Of a DNA stretch of 64,000 nt, positions 55,444 through 64,000 are shown piece by piece. Source of the stretch: Pempheris klunzingeri (lineage: Eukaryota > Chordata > Actinopteri > Acropomatiformes > Pempheridae); contig NC_092035.1 in the NCBI RefSeq assembly GCF_042242105.1, positions 5,972,977 through 6,036,976 of the forward strand. Reading direction: 5' to 3'. The notes beneath the pieces were generated by a model. That model saw only the letters and a list, made by a program, of their open reading frames with translations, had not been told where the DNA came from and made no database searches. The translations under genes were made by a program, and so were the position numbers. The stretch's first letter is position 1, and every line of letters starts with the position of its first letter.

Positions 55444-58400
55444 GTCTGAATCCAGTGGAGACAGCTGCAGCAGCCCTGAGCCTGACATGCTGATGGAGGA
55501 ATAAGCCCCACTGATGGAAACCCAGAGGAAGAGGTACCTCTGTGCTGCTTTAAAATACAGAAAAAATAGGCTTGTTCTGCTCAGCTGTTGCTTTCTGGCT
55601 GGATGTGATCACCATGTGACATCGCCTACGGATGGAGGCACTTCTGCTTTCACCCACAAAACGTCTGTTGTTCACACAGGCTCATGCTCCAAGGTTTATC
55701 TGCTTCTGCTCGGCTTTGTCAGCCACCCACACATCTAGTCATCTCAGATCTGTTGTTTTTTTGTGCCTTTTTAACTCATAAGCGTCCTAATTTCCTGGAG
55801 AACATGCAACTGCTAATGTACATCTAGTACATTAGCAGTTGCATTTTAAAGTAGGAAAGAGTGCAAATATAAACAAAATATAATGGTAAAGATTAGCATC
55901 TGAGGTACAGGTAAGTGTATATGGTTAATTTAAAATGTTCAATGATTATTGTCTGGCATATTTCACGTAATATCCCTTTTATTACACATTAGATCCGTTT
56001 AATGTTTAATGTTAATGTTTAATCAGTTCACAAAAGGTTTTTCTGAGCAAATAGTTTGTCCCACTCCTACTCACTGTCTTTCTAATTGATCATCGTCTCA
56101 GCTCTGGGGACGAGGGCGGTGGCGGAGAGCGAGGCCTGCTCCACACCTGGAGGGGCTACTCCTGTAGCGTCACCCCAGAAAGGCTGCTCCTCCCCCGGGC
56201 TGTCCTTCAGGTCGCACTGGGCACACGGCATGGTGTTCTTCTGGTGGAAGGTAACACTTAATATTGTCATTTAGAAAATATTTTGGGTTATTACAAATAG
56301 AGTGAAGAGAGATGACAGGAGATGAGGGAGAGAACTGGGGAGGTTGTGATTCACAGACTGCATTTTAACCCATTATTGCGGAGTGTGGAGGAAACAATCA
56401 ATATGCAGTTAATCGGATATTTTAGACATTTGTCACGCAACAGTATATAGTAATCAGCTCTGGTTATACCTGCGTGAATGCAAAGAGTGGTTCTTTTCTC
56501 TGTATTTAATTGATGACATTGATGTCATTCTTGTTTCCAATCACATACTTCATAATTAATTGATTAATAAAAGGATGTAGGCATTGAATCGGTAAGAACA
56601 ATATTGAATATTAATGAGTTCCCTCTAAATATCAGCTTTGGTTATTGTGCTGTTGTTGCTTCAAATTCAGGAGGGCAGGTGTACAGCTTTGGGGAGTTGC
56701 CATGGAAACAGAGTCAAGTGCCCGAGCCAGAGAAACCGATCCTGGAGGGCGCGCTCAGCGGCCAGCGGGTGGTCGCCGTGGCAGCTGGAAGCTTCCACAG
56801 CGGGGCCGTGACGGAGGACGGCGGCGTCCACATGTGGGGGGACAATGGCTCGGGTCAATGCGGCTTGTTGGGCCTCAGCACCGTCCCGAACCCGACGCCG
56901 GTCGCTGTTGTGGACTCAGACACCAGCCCCCCACAGACGGTCCCAGTGCTGGAGCTGGCCTGCGGGGAGCAGCACACCCTGGCGCTGTCAGTCCAGCGGG
57001 AGGTGTGGACGTGGGGCAGCGGCTGCCAGCTGGGCCTCAACACCGCCATCTTTCCTGTCTGGAAACCACAAAAGGTTGAGCACTTGGCGGGCAGGTATGT
57101 ATTACAGGTGGCCTGCGGGGCTTCACACAGCCTGGCTCTGGTGCGCTGCCTGGGCCCTCAGGACATCCACCGGCCCCCCGTGGACAAATGCAGACAGTGC
57201 AACCAGCTGCTGTACACCATGACGGACAAAGAGGACCACGTCATCATCTCTGACAGTCACTACTGTCCCCTCGGCGTGGAGCTGACCGAGGATGAGGGCA
57301 GGCTAGAGGCGCCTGCTCTGACACAAGGGCTCAAAACATCCCCGTCCGAGCCAGACCTCCCCTCTCATACCTCCACCTCCCCAGCACCTGACCCGTCCTC
57401 CGACCCTTCTCAGGACTTGGAAAGAGACGAGTCAGTCTCGGCTAACGGTGGCCAGCCAGCCTCAGACTCTGACCCCTCCAAGGGTGGCGTTGTTTTGGGG
57501 GCCAAGAGTTCTCTGTATCCAGATGAGCAGGCCGTCAAAGACTACCTGAAGAAGCTGTCAGACAACACACAGACAGAGCACACGGCCAAGGCGACGGCTG
57601 GAGGGCTGCACACTCTGCTGGTCAGTTGGACTGTTTCACAATTATAAGACACAGGACACAATGAAACTGGAAAATGCTGTTGACATAAAACCTTCACCTT
57701 TCAATCATTCACATCTAGCTTATCTGCATATTTGCATTATTTCTCTCCCAGCCGTCAGTGGGAGGCCTCACCTCCTCCACCCCCAGCTCCGCGATCAACA
57801 ACCTGGTGGCGTCTTGTGCCTCCGCAGTGGGCGAACGGGTCGCCTCCACCTACGAGGCCCTTTCGCTCAAAAAGATGATGAACTTCTACTTGCCGTCAGG
57901 ACCGGCTAGGTCAGGCGGGCCGGCGGGGCTCGCTTCCGTCGTCCCATGTGTGCTGGGCGACAACACCACAGAGCGCGTCCGCCAGGAGGACTCCCTGCAG
58001 GCCAAGAAGAGCTCCAGCACAGGAGACATCCGGGAGGAGGAGGCCGAAGGTCTGCGGCGCCGCCTCTCACTCCCAGGACTTCTCTCACAGGGTAGATACG
58101 CTGTTCACCTCTTATCCTCCTCCTATACCCTGCTGCGTAAGTACGCCTTGCGCTTGTGCAGGTTTGATGTCAGTCTGTGTGTGTTTGTCTTTGCTTCGGG
58201 CCTCCTCATCCAGCTCGTAAGCACAGCGGCGGCTTGTCCTTGTGTCGCACTTTGGTCACAGTCGAGTCTTTTGTATTCTGTGTATGTCATCTCCATCTAG
58301 ATGTGAGCAGCACATAATTTAAGGTCAACAGGACACAGTTGTTCCTTCTTAAGGCCACCTGTTTTCTATTTAGGCTGCGTTCACTGCCTTTCAGCCCGTG

Positions 58401-61400
58401 GTTAATACTAATTATATTTGTAGGGCTGCTAGCGACGATTAATCTCCACATCAGTAAATTTCTAACTTGTCTCAAGGCAGATTGGAGGAAAAGCAAAGTT
58501 CCAGTGCTCCAAATTAACCTATTTTGATGAGGAGTTTCTGTGCTTCCCCTTAAATCTCACTCTGGCACATGATGGCAGAATGAAACCGTACATTGCGAAC
58601 CAGGACTCCAGCTTTGTTTTCTGCTTTGTATGTTTGTAGGTCCAGTTTGTAAGAGTGAGGTTATTCTGTATGAATGGTCGTCTTTGTGTGATTTAAAAAC
58701 ACTGAGGAATGTGGATGGATAATTAGCCTCCAACTTGACAGGGTTTTTCAGTGAACGTTGGAAGGATTAAGCAGATTTAATAGAGCGGAATTAAGGTTTT
58801 GGATGCGATTTGGAGAGAGAGAGAGAGAGAGAGAATGGTGCATTTATGGGATTGGTCTTATTTTCTGTGTGACTCCAGACAGGAATAAGCAGGTATAAAA
58901 AAACAGATGGACGGACTTTCCCCTTCTATCGTCATATCTGTCGGTCTTTGTAGGCAGCCTGAGAGTATTTGCTTTGGATTTCATCATCCGTGTTTGGTCT
59001 GTCCTCCGCTGGCTTTTTCACGAGCATCAAGTTTTAAGGCTGAAAGTTCAGATTTGATGAGGAAACTGGGAGGCGAATCCTGAAAACTCATTCAAGTAAG
59101 AGTTGGACACATAGCAACTCTTTGATAAGTGTTTATCTGCGGCTATTTTATGTGTCCTGGATTTCTAAAATACACCGTTGGATCATATCAGCATACACAC
59201 TAATATAGTATAGTGTCTTTTAAATGGAGCTGAAAAGATCATCAGAAAATTAATCAATCAATATCAATTATTTTGACATTCAGATTGAGTTCCCATTTGA
59301 GCGAATTTGTTTTCTGCTTCTTGTTTTAAATTGTTATAAATTAAATATGTTTTTGAAAAAAGAGCAAATGGGATTGAAATTGTGATGGTAATTTATTTTT
59401 CCTTTTACAGTAAAGTAATGTGCATTAATTACAGGTTAAGTTAGTTATAGGACTGATTTTAAAAACACTGCGCAATCGTATAATTTCATAATTAATATCA
59501 CCTGCAGTAACATTAACTTGACAGAAAGTTTAAATGATTAACAGAGATGTGTGGGTGGTCTTTTATTTGCAATAACCTGATCTATAAATATAACAAAATT
59601 CCTCCACACATGAGTGTTTGTTCCGTCTGCTGCCTGCAGGCTTCTCCTCATTGTTTGTCTGCTGGATGACAACATGTGTTTCACATGATCTGGCTGCTGT
59701 GAGCTGAATGTCACTGCTGTCTAATAACAACACACATTGATTTGTTCTGCTGAACTTTGCACCTGAGATGCTTTAGCTCAGACTTTACAGAATTATGTGA
59801 AATGTTAAATATCTCACAGTGGAGGAAAAAAGACATTTAGGAATACTTTTTGTTGTTGTTGTTGTTTGTTTTGTCTGTGCACCCACAGTGTCCCCGCGCC
59901 TGCTGAGGAAAGCCGGTCGTCCGAGGACGCGTGCAGTCGCCCTCACGCCGCTGGGAGGGGCGGTCCCTGAGGCCCAGGAGGTGTTTCCCACCCTGCAGAC
60001 GGAGGTGTGGAGCTGGGGCCACTGTGAGCATGGACAGCTGGGACACGGAGACAGTCTGGCCAGGTAAGAGGACAACAACAACAACATGATCACAACAACA
60101 AGTCTGATGTTTTTATTTTCAGACTGTAAATGATAAATCTGAATATTATATTTGTATCTCACTTTTCTGTCAATGTATCATTTACTCACACAAACTCCTG
60201 TCAGGCTCAAAACAGACTTGAAGCTTTACATCTTAAACATTAAGAACAACCCACAATGGGGACACTCCCCATCCAAAAACATTGTGTTACATTGGGGGCA
60301 AATTTTTCAATCCATCTTTTTCCTACAAGGCCAGACTAAATATGTAAAACAATTAAATGAAACGGTAACGTTGATGTGCCGTTATTCTATAATAAAAGAG
60401 ATTACTTGTTTGTGACAGCTGTGCGATGTGTCTGTTTGCAGATTACAGCCTCTGTGCATCAAGAGTCTGAACAATAAGGAGGTGGTGCGGGTGGCAGCCG
60501 GCGCTCACCATTCCCTCGCTCTGACTGCCCAGTCTCAGGTCCGCTCTTTTACTTGTTATAATAATGTTTTACAAGAGCTGTGGAGAAAAACATTTTTGCT
60601 GTTACACCACTAACTCAGCTGTGGTTGATCTGTTTTCCTACCTACCTGAAAGCATCTTTCTGTGCTCCAGGTGTTTTCATGGGGAAGTAACAGCTGTGGT
60701 CAGCTGGGACACATGGAGTCCCCCAGCACTATTCCCCGACTTGCAAAGGTAAGGAACCCCCTCCTATACAAACACACTCTTACACACACAGAAAGGCTTG
60801 AATTTCAGTAACTCATGCTGCTCTCTGTCCTCCCCTCCCCCAGATGTCAGAGGGGATCCGGGTGTGGGACGTAAGTGCGGGAGAGAGACACACCCTCCTG
60901 CTGGCAGACGGAGACTGCATCCAGCCCATCATTTATTACAGTGGACAGCAGGTGAAAGAGGGGACGGAGGACAGCCAGGCCAAGCAGCCGGGTCAGCAGG
61001 AAGAAGGGGAGGAAGAGGAGCAGCGGGCCGGGGGCTACACCCAGCAGCCTGTGCTACTACCCTTCTGCATGAACGTAAGGACAAAGTAACATGCTCTTAG
61101 GATGGAGACAAATCAGCTCAGAGATCAGAATTAAAATACATGTAAAAGACAGAAAAAGTGCTGTCTTACATGAATGATGGAGGATGAATGCAGCATTTGC
61201 ACAATAATATGATGCATCATAATTCAAAGGGCTGCATATCAATCACCAGTAGGATATTTGTCAGTACTAATACCAACAGCATACTCTGACTGCAGTGTTA
61301 AATGTCTAAACACAGGCAACCACACGAGATCCATGTCCTATAAAACTTTCATTTAAATCAGAAACAGCCTGATTAAAGAATGAGTAAACAACATTAGGAA

Positions 61401-63054
61401 TGTCATCATTCAGTGATAGCTTTCAGACAGTTTAAAATGAATGTTTCTTCATAAATTCCTTGTAATGTGAAAATTTACCTGATTCTGGTGTCTTTTCCTC
61501 CCGTTGTTTCCTGCGTCTTCCAGCTGCGTTACGTGAGCAGTGTGTTTGCGGGCGGCCAGAGGTGCGTGGCGCTCTCAGACAGGAACGTGATGGGCTTCAT
61601 CGCCAGCCTCCACGAGCTGGCCTCAGCCGAGAGGAAGTTCTATTGCAAGCTGAGCAACATCAAGACGCAGATCGTCCGGCCCCTTCTGGAGCTGGGTGAG
61701 TGTGACACAAAAGACTGAGGATGAGGGAGAGTTTAACTTCAGGATCCAAATGTTTAAATCGGTACTCCCTCTGCAGAGTCTCTGAGCTCAGCCCTCGGCC
61801 AGGTGTCCCTCGGGCTCCTGCAGACTCTGGCGGGCAGATTCAGCCTTCTGTGCCACCTGACAGGGCAGCACGCCGCCAGCCTCACCGCCAACCTGCGCCG
61901 CAGCCGCGACGTCAAGAGCCTGCTCGTCCTCGACCACGCCAGCATCTTCCTGGACTCTTACCTCGAGTATGTGTTCGCCGCCACCAACGATAAGAACAAG
62001 TCAGGAATGATTTGGTGATTTATGGGTATTAAGCAACAGCTTGAACTTCACGCTCACGTCTCTTCATCCATGTGAAGGTACTGCTGCATTTTGGGCAACT
62101 TCCATGTGATGGGAGGTTTCCAGACCCTGACCAAGCCCTCGCTGTGAGCACACACACGCACACACACATTCCTACAAACCTAGCTTTGATTTTTCACTAA
62201 CTAGCGATGATTTGCTCTGTAGAGATTTGTTTGGGAAGAGTCCTGAGCAGCTCCAGAGGCTGTCGGAGTGCAGCGAGGAGAATCCTGCCATGGCCGACCT
62301 CCTGGTGGCGCTCTTCTACCTCCCGACTCGCCATCTTCACGAGTACGGCCGGCTGCTGCTCAAACTGGCCACCTGCTTTGAAGTGGTAGGTGAAACAGTG
62401 ACTTCTGTTACAATGATTTCTATTTCTGGATATTTAATTCATATTTTTGGACACTGATGGAAGATAGAAAAGTTAGTTAGTTTGTCACGTCAATGAAAAC
62501 TTTTTTTTTTTTTTGGTTTCTAATTGTTTTGGTTTCTAATTAAAAGCATGAAATGAAGCTTTAAAAACTGTAAATATTTGGATATTTCTATTGAAAAAAT
62601 CAACAGAATCTGACTCTATTTAAAAAATCCCAACGCGTGTTTCATGGTAAATATTTCTGTGTGTTGTCAGTGCTCCAGTGAGTACCAGAGGCTGCAGGAC
62701 AGCTGCTCCAAGTTCGAAGCTTTGGCCCTCCAGCTGAAGAGGAAAAAGAAGGACGCAGAGTACACCTTCCACTTCTGGAAGAGCTTCCCTGGCAAAATGA
62801 CGGTAAACTCCCCCAGCGTGTGCGTTCCTTTTCATTTCCAGCTGAGCATATCCGACAGCGTCTGGTCCTCGAGGTGTCACATGATGTCACATTATTGCTG
62901 AATGGTGTCATTGTGGTGTGGTCAGGACTCGCTGAGGAAGCCTCACCGCCGGCTGATCTGCGAGAGCAGCAACAAAGCCCTGACTCTGCAGAACGCCGGG
63001 AGGTTCTCCGTCAACTGGTTCATCCTTTTTAACGACACTCTGGTCCATGCACAG
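55444..63054 (+). CDS. als2: als2 (alsin Rho guanine nucleotide exchange factor), N-terminal part; continues past the window
   Basis: Alsin is an endosomal activator of Rab5 (VPS9 domain) with a Rac-linked DH/PH region; human loss causes juvenile motor neuron disease. 5' UTR is 55444-55513; the ATG is at 55514. Coding exons: 55514-55533, 56102-56250, 56671-57620, 57752-58091, 59889-60063, 60442-60538, 60671-60748, 60844-61074, 61524-61695, 61777-61999, 62078-62143, 62223-62385, 62671-62802, 62926-63054, totalling 975 codons with closed phases. RCC1-like repeats are visible as [10 protein letters not shown] (about 94-103), [10 protein letters not shown] (153-162), [10 protein letters not shown] (204-213) and [10 protein letters not shown] (563-572), forming the split propeller. 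Between blades sits the conserved CRQCNQLL...[12 protein letters not shown] segment and a Ser/Pro-rich insert. [13 protein letters not shown] begins the DH region at about residue 700. PH, MORN and VPS9 parts lie beyond 64,000. Confidence 0.95.
55804..55844. repeat. Perfect 18-bp hairpin with 5-nt loop
   Basis: Arms 55,804-55,821 and 55,827-55,844 are exact reverse complements (arm atgcaactgctaatgtac) around the loop atcta. It sits in the als2 intron between the start-codon exon and exon 56,102-56,250. Confidence 0.92.
58092..59888 (+). other. als2 intron
   Basis: This 1.8-kb intron splits the RCC1-like domain. Apart from a (GA)n run at 58,813-58,834 I see no other features. Confidence 0.8.
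58813..58834 (+). repeat. (GA)n microsatellite
   Basis: A 22-bp GA run in an als2 intron. Confidence 0.9.
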
Positions 63055-63309
63055 GTCAGCCTCACACACACTCTCACACACACACACACACACACACACT
63101 TTTCATCACATCCTTTCACTTTTATCAAGTCGTCCATATTTCGAACACTATAACTTGGTGTGTTTCAAGCGTTTGTGTGTGCTTGCCTCCGTGCTGTCAG
63201 GGCGTGGCGCCTTGTAAAAATCTTGTAAGTATGCAGCCAGAAGCAAATGTCAGCACAGCGACCCGTGCTCTCCCCTGTCCCACTCTTCCCTTTTCTTCTG
63301 TATGTTTGT

Positions 63310-63346
<37 letters not shown>

Positions 63347-64000
63347 GGGCGTAGGGCTCTGTGTCATAGGATCCAGCTCCTTGGGAGCTGGTTCACATTT
63401 AAACGCATGTCAAACACCTCGACACGAACTCACAAAAGTTGGCGAAGTCGTGGCGTAGTTTTAATGAGGAACTGATGGAGACTGTGCTGGTGATGCACTG
63501 TTTTCTTACTTTTCTGAGAGCTTTACTGTGAGTTTGCAGAGATCTCCCAACGTTAAATTACTGTTTTCTAAAGTAAAGTTTGATTTTTACCTACTTATGT
63601 TTTCCTTTGTTTGAACCAGGGTTTGGCAATATATAGATTGAATTTAAAGATAAAATCCTTTTTATACTTATTTTACACTTCTTCACTTTTCTTCCTTCTT
63701 TTTTTTCTTCCTTTACTTTACTCACTATTAACCAAAGCTAATATGAGGCCTCACCATAGCTAAAGCAGCCAAATCATGTGAGCATGCTCTTCCTGGCCCT
63801 GTAGGTTGTGTTATGTTTAGAAACAAATCTAACATGCAAGTAGCAGGATGTATCCCTTTGTTGCAGCTCATTAAGGAAACACAAAAGTGGAAATTTGTAC
63901 TAAAAACTATAAACTTGTAGTTTATAAAGTATTTTTGCACAGAACAAGGAGTGTGATTTATGTATTATTTTTAAACTTGCCCTCAAACACTATCAGCAGT
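63055..64000 (+). other. als2 intron running off the window, with AC and GT repeats
   Basis: The intron begins after the exon ending at 63,054. A CA run lies right after the donor (63,062-63,099) and a TG run at 63,312-63,344. The next conserved als2 exon is not present before the right edge. A 24-nt exon-like segment at 63,201-63,224 is described among the findings. Confidence 0.7.

Noticed and set aside
56645..57222. Two overlapping plus-strand frames within als2
   Set aside because: They are out of frame with the RCC1-like exon 56,671-57,620.

Overview
This window is vertebrate genomic DNA, almost certainly from a ray-finned (teleost) fish. The coding exons give proteins close to vertebrate families but with fish-like divergence, introns range from 79 bp to several kb with GT-AG ends, and the non-coding DNA is dense in AC/GT microsatellites, a fold-back MITE, Ty3/gypsy and LINE relics and other dispersed repeats. 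I placed exons by reading frames, splice signals and remembered family sequences. No alignment or database search was run. All exon phases close exactly.

Layout. (1) About 1-11,710 holds no recognised coding exon, and is probably upstream sequence and 5' introns of inpp4a. (2) 11,711-36,838 (+): inpp4a, the type I inositol polyphosphate 4-phosphatase, with 22 constitutive coding exons, a possible 18-nt microexon, and two alternative last exons (a hydrophobic tail at 29,408-29,588 and a soluble tail at 36,706-36,838). (3) 38,990-39,943: a broken Ty3/gypsy fragment with LTR-like sequence, then a LINE 3' scrap. (4) 40,458-42,724 (+): a four-exon short-chain dehydrogenase closest to 3-hydroxybutyrate dehydrogenase (bdh1-like). 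(5) 46,812-53,362 (-): a complete eight-exon neuronal nicotinic receptor alpha subunit, best matched to chrna2. (6) About 54,900 to beyond the right edge (+): als2 (alsin), giving the first 975 codons in 14 coding exons. chrna2 and als2 are divergent, about 1.6 kb apart, with a strong CTCF-type motif between them. bdh1-like and chrna2 are convergent.

The four genes are not an operon-like unit. inpp4a and als2 both act on endosomal membranes (PI(3,4)P2 to PI3P turnover; Rab5 activation), but their proximity may be coincidence. The most interesting signals concern RNA processing in inpp4a: a 100-bp intron with AC repeats at one end and GU repeats at the other, GT repeats abutting three acceptors, a microexon, and a choice of terminal exon preceded by a very long pyrimidine tract. 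Two perfect short hairpins with 5-nt loops and an orphan exon-like segment at 43.5 kb are unexplained.
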